DNA of 64,000 bases, from contig JALNVI010000003.1 of NCBI GenBank assembly GCA_023231425.1, positions 9,505 through 73,504 on the forward strand, in the 5' to 3' direction. The number at the start of each line of letters is the position of its first letter. Position 1 is the first letter of the stretch. The stretch is from Desulforhopalus sp. GTDB lineage: Bacteria; Desulfobacterota; Desulfobulbia; Desulfobulbales; Desulfocapsaceae. The position numbers were made by a program, and so were the translations under genes. The notes under the pieces were generated by a model that was not told the origin of the DNA, did not search any database, and worked only from the letters and a program-made list of their open reading frames with translations. Positions 1 through 9,019 of the stretch are shown piece after piece.

Positions 1-924
1 CACCTCGCGGATTTCTTCTTTCAGGTTTGTTTCGTCGCTACGGCCATGTCGATAGTGTCCGGTGCGGTGGCAGAGAGGATGAAGCTGTGGACATTTCTTG
101 CCTTCGCCCTCGTTTTGTGTGGTTTTATCTACCCGATAGAAGGATATTGGCAGTGGGGTGGAGGTTTTCTTAAGACACTTGGTTTTATCGACTTTGCCGG
201 ATCCGGAGTTGTTCATCTCTGTGGTGCTGCAGCCGCGCTGGCTGGAGTACTGGTGCTCGGTCCCCGGACAGGGAAATACAAAAACGGGAAAATTAAGGCC
301 TTCCCCGGCTCTAACCTGCCGCTTGCTGCCCTCGGTACACTTATCCTGTGGGTAGGCTGGTTCGGATTTAACGGTGGTTCTCAGTTGAAAGTGAGTACTA
401 TAGCTGATGCTAACGCCGTTGCCATGGCCTTTGTCAATACTAACGGTGCAGCTGCCGCCGGTCTGGTCACCGCCCTGCTGCTTTCTCAGTTCTGGTTCCG
501 CAAGGCTGACCTTACCATGGCACTGAACGGTGCTCTGGCCGGGCTGGTGGCAATTACCGCCGAGCCGACAGCTCCGGGGCCACTCCTGGCAACGGGTATT
601 GGGGCTGTGGCTGGTGTGCTTGTGGTCGTCTCCATTATTACGATCGACAAGTTGAAAATTGATGACCCGGTTGGTGCCCTCTCAGTTCACGGAGTCTGTG
701 GTATCTTCGGTTTGCTGGCTGTATCGCTCAGCGCAGGATCCTTTGTTGATCAGCTTACCGGAGTGGTCTGTATCTTTGCCTGGGTCTTCATCACCAGCCT
801 GATTACCTGGAAGATCCTCAAAGTTGTAATGGGCCTGCGGGTGAGTGAAGAGGAAGAGTACAGCGGTGTTGACGTCGCGGAGTGTGGACTGGAAGCATAT
901 CCTGAATTTTCCAGCGATAAATAA
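1..924 (+). CDS. amtB: Ammonium transporter (Amt family), 5'-truncated by window edge
   Basis: Inner-membrane ammonium channel. The reading frame is open from base 1, so the real start lies upstream; 307 residues remain, beginning in the segment that reads FQVCFVATAMSIVSGAVAER, a hallmark of Amt proteins. Further family signatures are the GSGVVHLCGA helix holding the first pore histidine, WVGWFGFNGGS, and DDPVGALSVHGVCG with the second pore histidine. Several hydrophobic helices are visible and the C-terminal tail is short and acidic. A P-II gene follows 21 bases later, the usual amt-glnK pairing, in which P-II plugs the channel when nitrogen is plentiful. Only the missing N-terminus is uncertain. 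Confidence 0.95.
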   Translation, partial: HLADFFFQVCFVATAMSIVSGAVAERMKLWTFLAFALVLCGFIYPIEGYWQWGGGFLKTLGFIDFAGSGVVHLCGAAAALAGVLVLGPRTGKYKNGKIKAFPGSNLPLAALGTLILWVGWFGFNGGSQLKVSTIADANAVAMAFVNTNGAAAAGLVTALLLSQFWFRKADLTMALNGALAGLVAITAEPTAPGPLLATGIGAVAGVLVVVSIITIDKLKIDDPVGALSVHGVCGIFGLLAVSLSAGSFVDQLTGVVCIFAWVFITSLITWKILKVVMGLRVSEEEEYSGVDVAECGLEAYPEFSSDK

Positions 925-1284
<360 letters not shown>

Positions 1285-1316
1285 GTTTTACCGCTGAATA
1301 CGCAGTATCTGAAGGA

Positions 1317-1357
1317 AAGGGGGTGACCACTGGAACAGTGGTCACCCCCCTTTTTTG
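1317..1357 (+). terminator. Rho-independent terminator after amt-glnK
   Basis: GGGGGTGACCACTG, a three-base loop (GAA), then CAGTGGTCACCCCC and a run of six T. The 14-bp stem is perfect and GC-rich. It closes the amt-glnK transcript. Confidence 0.93.
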
Positions 1358-1453
1358 CTTGCCCGCACGCGGGGAGAATCAGGGCAACACTTCAGCAAAA
1401 TGAATTGCATTTGAACTGGAGACGAATTCAGGTTTTAAAGATGTTGCAGAGAC

Positions 1454-2176
1454 TCAAAGCTGTGCGTCGTTGAGGATTTTTTCAACTTCATACAGCATCT
1501 TCGCGGCAATGGTCTTCTCCGGTGCCGGCGTGTCATCCTTTATACATTCGTTGAAGAGTCCAATCCAGAGGGTTATCTGTTTGTTAGCGGTACGGTCATA
1601 GATCTTTTTCTTGTAGAGATCTCCCGCGAGCTGCAGAGGCTTTTTGCTGTGGGCCCGGCCGCTCAAACCATCGTTGACGAGGGAGATTCCCTCCTTCATG
1701 CTCATCCGGCGCAGCAGTTCGTCTATCACGCCACCGCAAAAGATAACCGCGGCACGGCAGTTGCCTTCTGCAAGCTGTGCCTTTGCCCGGCGCATAAAGG
1801 CGGTGATGAGACTGAGGGTGATTTCGCCCCGGGTGGTGGTCAGCCAGTCTCCCTGCAGTTGCTGCTTTGCCGCCTCGATAATGCCGACACCCCGGGTGGT
1901 ACGACTGGCTGTGGCGTGGGTTACCTCGTTCTTGAAGGAGGATGTTGTGATATGGTCATCCCCGAAAACCCTGCTGAGCCAGGAGAGGGCGGAGATGCGG
2001 AACTCGTGGAACTTCGCTTCGTTGACCTCCGGCGCCGCTTCGGGTTTCTCCGGGGAGGTGGTGGTGCTCAGGACCTTCGAAGCCAGCGTCAGCAGTTTGT
2101 TCGCTTCGTTGATGAGTTGGCTGCGGAGAATTTGCAGCTCTTCTTCGGGAGTGGATTTTCGGGTGAGTGCGGTCAT
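1454..2176 (-). CDS. Conserved-type hypothetical protein, alpha-helical
   Basis: A 240-residue soluble protein not assigned to a named family. An N-terminal helical part (about 10-45) is followed by a Pro/Ala/Glu linker and a region starting FHEFRISALSWLSRVFG. The C-terminal half contains GNCRAAVIFCGGVIDELLRRM and LAGDLYKKKIYDRTANKQITLWIGLFNE. This layout recalls uncharacterised HEPN-like helical proteins, in which a similar helix pair precedes an RN(A)AAH motif. Here the corresponding place reads LFNECIKDD, with no Arg-x4-6-His pair, so RNase activity would not be expected. The HEPN comparison is inference from memory. The ATG is preceded by GAGAAG, and no partner gene is close on the same strand. 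Confidence 0.6.
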   Translation of the reverse strand: MTALTRKSTPEEELQILRSQLINEANKLLTLASKVLSTTTSPEKPEAAPEVNEAKFHEFRISALSWLSRVFGDDHITTSSFKNEVTHATASRTTRGVGIIEAAKQQLQGDWLTTTRGEITLSLITAFMRRAKAQLAEGNCRAAVIFCGGVIDELLRRMSMKEGISLVNDGLSGRAHSKKPLQLAGDLYKKKIYDRTANKQITLWIGLFNECIKDDTPAPEKTIAAKMLYEVEKILNDAQL

Positions 2177-2294
2177 GGTCTTCTCTATGTTAATGGAAAT
2201 TGCGCGGGAAAATTAAGGTGTGTGCGGATTCTTATACAGGAGCCTGGGGGTTTTTACAATTTCAGAAACGCTGAAAATGCTCCTTTTTCTTCAG

Positions 2295-2331
2295 GGTATC
2301 TTGAAACATCTTGTATTTCGTTCACATCAGG
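2295..2331 (+). repeat. Family A repeat, left-end fragment
   Basis: Reads GGTATCTTGAAACATCTTG, then TATTTCGTTCACAT, matching only the outer end of the dispersed fold-back element seen in full at 14258 and 30626. The rest is missing. It lies just past the 3' end of the small membrane gene that ends at 2377. Confidence 0.7.
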
Positions 2332-2376
2332 ATTCCCCTTCATTGCCATGGAACTGATTACTTCGGTTCTCCCTCT

Positions 2377-2598
2377 TTACGAATCCTCTCTTTCGCCTTT
2401 GTCCGCTGAGGGCAGGTCGTAGAGCAGCTTGGCTCCGAGGAGGAGAAAGGGGATGGAGAGAATGGGCGCGAGATCCGGCGCGGCTGCAAAAAATCTGTTG
2501 AGACCGGCGTTTCGTGTTTCCACGTTTGGCAGCAGCCAGGTGCAGAGGATATAGAGCGCTGCACCAAGAAGGATGCTGAGCCACCAGGGAAATTTCAT
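2377..2598 (-). CDS. Small membrane protein, possibly a remnant
   Basis: Predicted 73-residue protein beginning MKFPWWLSILLGAALYILCTW, a clear first membrane helix, with a second hydrophobic stretch (LAPILSIPFLLLGAKLLY) near residues 43-60. A GGAGAG ribosome site lies about 11 bases before the ATG. The opening resembles the N-terminal membrane anchor found in front of Mrr-like nuclease domains, but no nuclease domain follows and the frame stops at ADKGEREDS, about 45 bases before a family A fragment. It may be a real small protein or the front of a gene cut by repeat-associated rearrangement. Confidence 0.5.
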   Translation of the reverse strand: MKFPWWLSILLGAALYILCTWLLPNVETRNAGLNRFFAAAPDLAPILSIPFLLLGAKLLYDLPSADKGEREDS

Positions 2599-2691
2599 CT
2601 TTTTTTGTTACTCTCCATGTAAAAGGCCTCATTTCTCGAGAATGTCGTTTTCTCTGCACAGGGTACTGTTTCCAACAGAAATCGCAATGTC

Positions 2692-4488
2692 TCACTCCTC
2701 AAATCCCGTCCGCAGGTCCAGTTCTACCAGCCTGGCGTAATGGCCACCGGCGGCAAGCAGTTCGCTGTGGGTGCCCTGCTCAACCACCTGCCCTTCGGCC
2801 ATTACGATGATGATGTCGGCGCGGCGGACGGTGGCAAGGCGGTGGGCAATGATAAGGGAAGTTCGTCCGGAGAAGCTTTTGGTCACTACCTCCTCAAGGA
2901 TATTTTCTGATTCCGTATCTATCGCCGCCGTGGCTTCGTCAAGCACCAGCATCACAGGCCTGCGACAGAGAACCCTTGCAAAGGAGAGAAGCTGTTTCTC
3001 GCCGGTGGAGAGATCAAGTCCGCCATCGCCGATACGGGTGTCCAGCCCCTCCGGCAAACGGGAGACGAAGCGGGTCATGCCGGTTTCGTCGAGGATCTTT
3101 TCTGCTTCATCACGGCTGGTCGGCTGGTCGAGGACGATGTTGGCGAGGAGAGTGCCGTCGAGGATGAAGATATCCTGAAAGATTACTCCTGCAATGCTGC
3201 GCAGCTCTGACGGGTCAAGCTGCCGAAGGTCGATCCCGTCGAGACGCACCGAGCCTTCCTGTGGGTCATAAAACCGGAGCAGCAGCTTGACAAGGGTTGA
3301 TTTCCCCGAACCGGTGGCTCCCACCACTGCCACTGTTTTCCCCGCAGGCAGGGTCAGAGTGACGTCTTTGAGGACTGGTTCATTCTCCTCATAGGCAAAC
3401 GTGATTCGATCGAAAACTACTTCACCTTTCGGTGCCTTGATATGGAGAGGGTGTGTTGGCGTGGGGCAGGAGGTCCGCTGGTTGATCAGCTCAAAAATGC
3501 GTTCCGCCGAAGCCATGGCAGACTGGACAATGGAGTATTTCTGGGCCAGTTCACGCAGTGGCTGGAAGAAGAGGCGCATGTAACTGAGAAAGGCTGCCAG
3601 TTCTCCGAGGGTGAGTTCCCTGTGCAGCACCTCACCGCCGCCATACCAGAGAATGACAGCAACGGCTGACGAGCTGAGCAGTTCGGTGAGTGGCATGAAG
3701 GCACCGAAGAGACGGATTTGGGCAACGGTGCGGTGGAGGTATTCGCTGGTGAGTTGTGTGTAACTCTGTCGACTTAACTCCTCGTGGACGAAGAGCTGGA
3801 GAATGCTGATTCCGGCCAGCGTCTCCGAAAGGAAGCCGTTGATCTTCCCGAGCTGACTGCGGATTTTGCGGAAGGCCTCGCGGACAAAGTGAGCAAAGAC
3901 GACGGTGATGAGCAGTGCCCCCGGGATGAAGAGCATCATCAGGCCGGCCAGCCGCAGGTTCATCATACAGAGAAGGATGAGGATTCCGCTGAGGCGCAGC
4001 AGGTCATTGAAGAGGGTGACCGCCACCGAGGTGAACATCTCATTCATGTTGTTGATGTCATTGGTGAGCCGGGTGACCAGTTGTCCGGTGGAATGGGTGC
4101 TGAAGAACCTGAGGTCGAGATCCAGCAGGTGGCGGAAGAGATGCTGCCGCAGGTTGTGCATGATCGTCTGGCCGAGCCACTGCAGCAGTAGAACCTGTAC
4201 GAAGCTGCAGAGGAAGGCAATGAGAATAACCAGTCCGTAGAGTGCGGCGTCCTGGCTGAGCAGTGTGAGGCGCTTTGCCATTGGTACATCGCCTGCAGTG
4301 AGGCTGTGGTCAATGGCCAGCTGCAGCAGGCGCGGCTGGGCAAGAGTGGCGGCGGTGATGAGCAGTGAAAGCAACAGGGCAACGGCGAACTTCCTGCGAA
4401 AGGGCCAGGCATAGGTTGCGATGCGTCGCCAGAGGTCAAAATCGCCGAAGGAGTGGTGTCCCTTTTCGCTGTAGCCGTAATTACGCAT
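2692..4488 (-). CDS. ABC exporter half-transporter, canonical ATPase site (MdlB-like)
   Basis: 598 residues: an ABC exporter membrane domain of six helices (about 30-320) followed by a nucleotide-binding domain. Walker A is GATGSGKST (390-398), Walker B ends LVLDE with catalytic Glu518, and the H-loop is IIAHR with His549. The ABC signature is degenerate: LSTGE (493-497) instead of LSGGQ. The partner gene upstream overlaps this start by 8 bases and has the complementary defect, so the two are predicted to form one heterodimeric exporter with one active and one degenerate ATP site. The substrate cannot be read from sequence; multidrug or lipid-like substrates are usual for this class. Confidence 0.9.
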   Translation of the reverse strand: MRNYGYSEKGHHSFGDFDLWRRIATYAWPFRRKFAVALLLSLLITAATLAQPRLLQLAIDHSLTAGDVPMAKRLTLLSQDAALYGLVILIAFLCSFVQVLLLQWLGQTIMHNLRQHLFRHLLDLDLRFFSTHSTGQLVTRLTNDINNMNEMFTSVAVTLFNDLLRLSGILILLCMMNLRLAGLMMLFIPGALLITVVFAHFVREAFRKIRSQLGKINGFLSETLAGISILQLFVHEELSRQSYTQLTSEYLHRTVAQIRLFGAFMPLTELLSSSAVAVILWYGGGEVLHRELTLGELAAFLSYMRLFFQPLRELAQKYSIVQSAMASAERIFELINQRTSCPTPTHPLHIKAPKGEVVFDRITFAYEENEPVLKDVTLTLPAGKTVAVVGATGSGKSTLVKLLLRFYDPQEGSVRLDGIDLRQLDPSELRSIAGVIFQDIFILDGTLLANIVLDQPTSRDEAEKILDETGMTRFVSRLPEGLDTRIGDGGLDLSTGEKQLLSFARVLCRRPVMLVLDEATAAIDTESENILEEVVTKSFSGRTSLIIAHRLATVRRADIIIVMAEGQVVEQGTHSELLAAGGHYARLVELDLRTGFEE

Positions 4489-6259
4489 CGGCGTTTTCTC
4501 TCATCTGCTTGTCGTACATGGCGCGGTAAAAGGAGCTTGTGGCAAGAAGCTCCTTGTGGCTGCCGGAGTGAACCAGGCTGCCTTCATCAAGAATATGGAC
4601 CTCATCCATCATCGATAGCATCTTGATTCGATTGGAGACAAAAATAATGATGCGGTGGCCTCCCTGCCGGAGGTGGCTGAAGATTTCATATTCAGTGGCG
4701 GTGTCGATGGCGGAGAGTCCGTCGTCGATAATCAGTATCGGGCGCCTGCAGAGCAGGGCTCTGGCGAGAGAGACCCTCTGCCGCTGGCCGCCGGAGAGTT
4801 TCATGCCGCGCTCGCCGATCAGGGTGTCGTAGCCGGAAGCGAGAGCGAGAATCTCATTGTCCACAGCGGCCATGCGGGCGGCATGGCGGATTTCTTCAAG
4901 GCTGGCATCCGGGCGGCCAAAGGCAATGTTGTTGCGGATGGTATCGGAGAAGAGTACTGGTTCCTGACCTGCCCAGGCGATATGTTCCCGTACGGCGGCA
5001 AGGGGCAGGGTGTTGACATCGAAGCCATCAAAGTGGAGCATGCCGTTTCCCACTGGATGGAGACGCGCGAGCAGGCGGCAGAGTGTCGATTTGCCGGAGC
5101 CGGTGCGCCCGGTGATGCCGTGGGTGCCGGGGCCAAACGTAAGGTTGACTGCGTCAAGGACCTGTGCCTCCCCGAGGGTGAGAGAGGCGTTGACAAGGCG
5201 GAATTCCCTGCCGTGCAGAGTGGTTCCGGCAGGCAGGGGCGGATCAGGGAGTTGAGGGCGGCTCTGCAGAATTTTCTCTACCCTTCCCAGCGAGGTGAGG
5301 CCGCGCTGCATCAGGTTGGTCACCCAGCCGATGGCAATCATCGGCCAGATGAGCATGTAAAGATAGGCGATAAAGGCGATGAAGCCGCCGATGTTTATGC
5401 TGCCGGAGATAACAAGGCGGCCGCCGACATAGAGCACCAGCAGCATGCCGACGCTGCCGGTCAGGGCGGAGAGCGGAGTAATTATCCCCTGGATACGGGC
5501 GACATCCATGTTGCTGGCCATATAGCTCTTCCCGAGGCGGTGGAAATAGCGGGTCTGAAACTCTTCCATTGTCCACGCCTTAATCAGGCCGATGGAGAGT
5601 AAAGTTGAACGGGAAAACTCCGTCAGTCTGGCAAAATTTTGCTGTACCCGGGAAAAATAGAGGTGCAGGCGGGCGGAGAGATGACGGGTGGCAATGGCCA
5701 GCAACGGCAGGGGCAGCAGGGCGATGCAGGTAAGTTTTACATCAATGGTGGCCATGAAGCCCATTGCGGCGAGCGACATGACGACGGAGTCCACCGCTGC
5801 CACAAGGCCCATGCCGCAGGCCATTTGTACGGCGTTGAGGTCATTACTTGAGTGGGCCATCAGATCACCTGTGGAATAGCGCGAGAAGAAGGCAAGGTCC
5901 ATTCCCAGCAAATGGTTGAAGATGTCGTCACGCAGGCGGCGTTCCAGCAGGCGTGAAAAGCCAACTATCAATACCCGCCAGAGAAATCGGAGCAGTACGA
6001 TGCCGACGGCGAGGGCGATGATCAGCGTCCCGGTGGAGAACAGACCACTCTCAGTAATGGTCCCACCACTGATGCCGTTAATGGCATGCTGCATTATTTT
6101 TGGGATAAAGAGCTGCATCATGTCTACAAGAAGCAGTGCTGCAAAGCCGATGGCGAGGCGGAAGCGGTAGCGCTTGAATATGGGGCCGAGGATGTGGCGC
6201 AGGCTTGAGAACGATATCCTTTCGTCTGCTGTCTTTATATTTTTAGCGGCGTTTTTCAC
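4481..6259 (-). CDS. ABC exporter half-transporter, degenerate ATPase site (MdlA-like)
   Basis: 592 residues, first gene of the exporter pair, starting at a GTG with no obvious ribosome site. A six-helix ABC membrane domain (about 30-320) precedes the ATPase. Walker A is GRTGSGKST (384-392) and the signature is intact, LSGGQ (488-492). Walker B ends IIDD, with Asp513 where the catalytic Glu normally sits, and the H-loop reads FVSNR, with Asn543 in place of His. These changes should cripple hydrolysis at this subunit's own Walker site, matching the degenerate LSTGE signature of the partner that completes that site. Expected in the inner membrane as a heterodimer with the 2692-4488 product. Confidence 0.9.
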   Translation of the reverse strand: MKNAAKNIKTADERISFSSLRHILGPIFKRYRFRLAIGFAALLLVDMMQLFIPKIMQHAINGISGGTITESGLFSTGTLIIALAVGIVLLRFLWRVLIVGFSRLLERRLRDDIFNHLLGMDLAFFSRYSTGDLMAHSSNDLNAVQMACGMGLVAAVDSVVMSLAAMGFMATIDVKLTCIALLPLPLLAIATRHLSARLHLYFSRVQQNFARLTEFSRSTLLSIGLIKAWTMEEFQTRYFHRLGKSYMASNMDVARIQGIITPLSALTGSVGMLLVLYVGGRLVISGSINIGGFIAFIAYLYMLIWPMIAIGWVTNLMQRGLTSLGRVEKILQSRPQLPDPPLPAGTTLHGREFRLVNASLTLGEAQVLDAVNLTFGPGTHGITGRTGSGKSTLCRLLARLHPVGNGMLHFDGFDVNTLPLAAVREHIAWAGQEPVLFSDTIRNNIAFGRPDASLEEIRHAARMAAVDNEILALASGYDTLIGERGMKLSGGQRQRVSLARALLCRRPILIIDDGLSAIDTATEYEIFSHLRQGGHRIIIFVSNRIKMLSMMDEVHILDEGSLVHSGSHKELLATSSFYRAMYDKQMRENADA

Positions 6260-6599
6260 GGATAAAATTTGCTTGTCCCGCTGCGGGAGTATTGTGTGGA
6301 TGGATTAAGAACAACGATGACCTCCGTGCAGGTCAAAATGAAGTGCAGCACGGAGATTTCCCAGCTCCCATACTATATGCAGGAGAAGGCGGGGGCAACC
6401 TTTTCTCCAGGCTGTTTCTCTCTCCACTGAGTTTTCCCGTGGAGTACCCACAAGCAGGAATACATGAGATTGTGTATTTCTCTGAATTGTGCGGATATGT
6501 GTTTGCCGGATCCTGTCGATTTTCGAGGAGTAAAGCTCTCGTTTATTTGTGGCCGTAATGAAACGTGTTCCTCAACAGCACTGTTTCTCTTCGGGTATT

Positions 6600-6649
6600 T
6601 TTCACTGTAATGAAGAAAATGGGAGAAAGACTGACTATTCAAGGTGCCC
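6600..6649 (+). repeat. Family A repeat, right-end fragment
   Basis: CACTGTAATGAAGAAAATGG then GAGAAAGACTGACTATTC and AAGGTGCCC matches the right end of the element. The matching left half is missing or too diverged to recognise. Confidence 0.65.
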
Positions 6650-6743
6650 ATAAGGCTGGATGAGGATAATAAGTGCGGCAGCAGCAGTGTGAAAAGCAGT
6701 GTGAAAAGAGAGTGCATTGACAATATGGTTCAGTCGCCAGACA

Positions 6744-6803
6744 CGGGGAAACATCGAATAATCGCCCATCTTCTTCGTTACAGCAAAAAAATTATCCTCA
6801 GAA
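6744..6803 (-). repeat. Family A repeat, right-end fragment, inverted
   Basis: GGGGAAACATCGAATAATCG followed by CCCATCTTCTTCGTTACAG is the reverse complement of the element's right end. The homology fades after ATTATCCTCA. It faces the fragment at 6600, about 95 bases away. Confidence 0.65.
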
Positions 6804-7540
6804 TATCGGGTAACACGTACCAGCAACTTGCTCAAGGTAAAAGATACCAGCTGAAAGATATTGATGGGGCAGAGGTTTTTAAACGGGAACCAGAGAAAAA
6901 CGTAACTGTTACCGCACGATCTCCGGAAAATTCTGGTGGAAATCTGCAGATGAAGGGGCAGATACACACATGGACTTTTTATAATGCTGGGACATTTCCG
7001 GCCCGCGAGAAGGAATTTGAAGCAACGGGAACAGAAAAAAAAGGTAATGGGCGTCTTCGCAGACTGTGGCCGAAAAGTTGAATATGTTCACTTTTACAGA
7101 AAGTGAGAGGACAGGGGGGGGGGAATGAACACGATTTGAGAAAAGGTTGCACTTATTACGTGAATTCAGGCCTTGTGTCTTTGATGGAATGCATCAGCTT
7201 TTTTCACGCCCTGCGGTCGACCCCAAACACAAAATAGAAAGGAGGTCGTTTTCGTAATAAATCGACTATTCGCCACAATTGCGGGGTGTAAGAAGACGCT
7301 GGCATGAATAGCGGAGGTGAATTTTCTTATCACACCAGGATTTAAGAACGACATTCTTTTGATGCCTTTTGGGCAAAGTGATACGTGAACTGGTAACGAG
7401 GCGTAAATGAAATAGAGAGCGGAATTTTTTTATTGACTTTGACCACGGGAAATGTGTTGCACGTATTGTTTGAATTCAGCAAGACCTCTCTTTTGTCCTG
7501 ATTTGGAACATATAAAAAAAGAGGTATTGTAAAAATAATC

Positions 7541-7568
7541 TTGAAATTTTCTGATCTGTTTATATTAT
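7541..7568 (+). promoter_or_regulatory. Putative sigma-70 promoter of the H-NS-like gene
   Basis: TTGAAA at 7541-7546, a 16-base spacer, and TATTAT at 7563-7568, in an A+T-rich stretch about 70 bases before the ATG at 7638. Positions fit a housekeeping promoter with a leader of roughly 60 bases. Confidence 0.5.
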
Positions 7569-7637
7569 AGTCAAAGTTGTGAAGGAGTATAATTTGCTTT
7601 ACGTGAACAATTTAACATCCAGAAAGAGGAAAACTCA

Positions 7638-8039
7638 ATGCAGGAAATTGTAAAAATTATTACCCACGCCCGTCGACTGAAAAGCGCTGTTAAACCTCTC
7701 GACATTGAACAGCTTGAAGAAATTAAAGAGAAACTCGATCTCATTATTGCAGATCGATATAAAGAAATAGAGGAAAAAAAGAGGGAAAATGAGGAAAAAA
7801 ATGCTGATATTGAGGCGATAAAACAGATAATGGCTCGCTCCGAGATCTCCGTTGATGAGATCTCCGGTGGGGCATCCGGAAAAGGGCGGAGAGGGAAACG
7901 TGCCCCGCGTCCGCCTAAATATGAAATCTATACTGGTTCCGGTGAGCGTATTACCTGGACTGGTCAGGGCCGGAAACCTAATGTTTTCAAAGAGCAGCTT
8001 GACATGGGAAAATCCATGGATGACTTCCTCATCAGGTAA
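7638..8039 (+). CDS. H-NS family histone-like nucleoid-structuring protein
   Basis: 133-residue protein in two parts. Residues about 20-70 form a charged heptad-like helical region (EQLEEIKEKLDLIIADRYKE onward) suited to oligomerisation. A basic Gly/Arg/Lys linker (GKGRRGKRAPRPP) follows, then the H-NS DNA-binding core with GSGERITWTGQGRKPNVFKE and GKSMDDFLI at the end. The TWTGQGR-x-P motif contains the Q-G-R hook that enters the minor groove of A+T-rich DNA. H-NS silences A+T-rich and acquired genes. An AGAGGA ribosome site precedes the ATG by about 8 bases. Classical H-NS is concentrated in beta- and gammaproteobacteria, so a copy in this background is noteworthy. It stands alone, flanked by repeats. 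Confidence 0.88.
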   Translation: MQEIVKIITHARRLKSAVKPLDIEQLEEIKEKLDLIIADRYKEIEEKKRENEEKNADIEAIKQIMARSEISVDEISGGASGKGRRGKRAPRPPKYEIYTGSGERITWTGQGRKPNVFKEQLDMGKSMDDFLIR

Positions 8040-8106
8040 GATTTCTTTTCAGATTTACATAAAAGAGTCCTGAAAGAGAAAAAGGAAGTCCTTTTTTTCG
8101 TTATCT

Positions 8107-8263
8107 GGAAACCTTGAAACAGCTTGTCTTCCGTTCATATTCGAAGTCCAGAAAAAAATTTACTCCAGCCATGTTTGATATCGGAGTCTGGCGCTTACCT
8201 GCGATGATAAATTTTTTGCTGTAACGAAGAAGATGGGCGAAAGACTAATTATTCAAGGGGCTC
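8107..8263 (+). repeat. Family A repeat, internally deleted copy
   Basis: Begins GGAAACCTTGAAACAGCTTG and ends ACTAATTATTCAAGGGGC. The inner CCTCGACGTCTCG...GTCGGAGG hairpin seen in other copies is absent, replaced by CCTGCGATGATAAATT. It lies about 70 bases downstream of the H-NS-like gene. Confidence 0.85.
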
Positions 8264-8270
8264 ATAGGTA

Positions 8271-8315
8271 AAACGGGTGAATTGTGGAGACAAAATGTCC
8301 CATATTCACCCGTTT
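8271..8315. other. Perfect 12-bp stem hairpin
   Basis: AAACGGGTGAAT at 8271-8282 pairs with ATTCACCCGTTT at 8304-8315 around a 21-base loop. It follows a family A copy directly. No clear T-run is present, so a terminator role is uncertain. Confidence 0.6.
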
Positions 8316-8511
8316 CCTGTTTGAAGCAGGTGTCATTTTGGCCTTTGTTTGCAGAGTTGCTCTTGTCCTGCGGGAAAAACGTTCCATACTGTTAATTTGA
8401 TAACGCTGGGTTTTATAATGGTTTTTTCCGTGAGTGAAGGTGAAATAGGGAAGGAAGTCTTTTTTTTATTATAGTTTTGTTGTTCCTGGCGGGCGTGGAG
8501 GAGATAAAAGA

Positions 8512-8733
8512 ATGAAGAACGAAATTATTGTTGCCTCTGAAGGCAGTCTTTCCGTGGGTTATGGAGTCTTGACCGGAGAAAGGTGGCAATGCTATTTCGC
8601 TGATACTCGACACAATATTGATACCATTCTCACCCGGATGCGGGAGGAGAACAGCTGGATTCAAGTAATACGTCAGACCCTGTTCCCGTTAAATACTTCT
8701 TGTAAGGGCAGTCCCCCTGAGATCTTTTCTTAA
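8512..8733 (+). CDS. Small hypothetical protein
   Basis: Possible 73-residue protein starting MKNEIIVASEGSLSVGYG, with a strong ribosome site (GGAGGAG) about 9 bases before the ATG. No domain is recognised and there is no signal peptide or membrane helix. The residues up to about 55 look protein-like, while the tail (NTSCKGSPPEIFS) is low in information. It sits between two family A copies. The ribosome site is the main support, so the call is tentative. Confidence 0.4.
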   Translation: MKNEIIVASEGSLSVGYGVLTGERWQCYFADTRHNIDTILTRMREENSWIQVIRQTLFPLNTSCKGSPPEIFS

Positions 8734-8855
8734 ATTGTGTTTATTCACAAAACCCGTCTTTCATCTTACATTCTGTACGAGTATAAATATTTAAATTTTT
8801 CAGCTATAATCTATAAAAAAGACACTTCCCGTTTCCTCTGTTACCGCAGCTTTAA

Positions 8856-9019
8856 GGTTCCTTGAATAATCTTGTATTTCGTTCATATTCAAGGCGCAGG
8901 AAGAAATGTACCGCAGGCATATAACTGATATCTCGACGTCTCGTTCCTCGCTTTGTCGGAGGATAAATTTTTGACTGTAACGAAGAAGATGGACGAAATG
9001 CTGGTTATTCAAGGTTCCC
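8856..9019 (+). repeat. Family A repeat
   Basis: Starts GGTTCCTTGAATAATCTTG and ends TGGTTATTCAAGGTTCCC. Contains GATATCTCGACGTCTCG and GTCGGAGGATAAATTTTTG, the two arms of the inner fold-back. Confidence 0.88.

Larger units (their letters stand above)
6260..7540. other. Gene-poor, repeat-bearing region
   Basis: About 1.3 kb between the ABC exporter and the H-NS-like gene without a convincing gene. It holds two family A end fragments in opposite orientation (around 6600 and 6744), a short direct duplication of CAGTGTGAAAAG near 6680-6705, and a run of ten G at 7114-7123. A 145-codon open frame (6644-7081) reads through the inverted repeat fragment and is not considered a gene. Confidence 0.6.

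Noticed and set aside
2238..2285. Terminator-like nested hairpin (AGGAGC ... GCTCCT with TTTCAG/CTGAAA inside)
   Set aside because: Its T-run lies on the plus strand, whereas both neighbouring genes are on the minus strand, and the outer stem is interrupted by a long loop.
6644..7081. 145-codon open frame between the ABC exporter and the H-NS-like gene
   Set aside because: It reads through an inverted family A fragment, has no ribosome site and no protein-like pattern.
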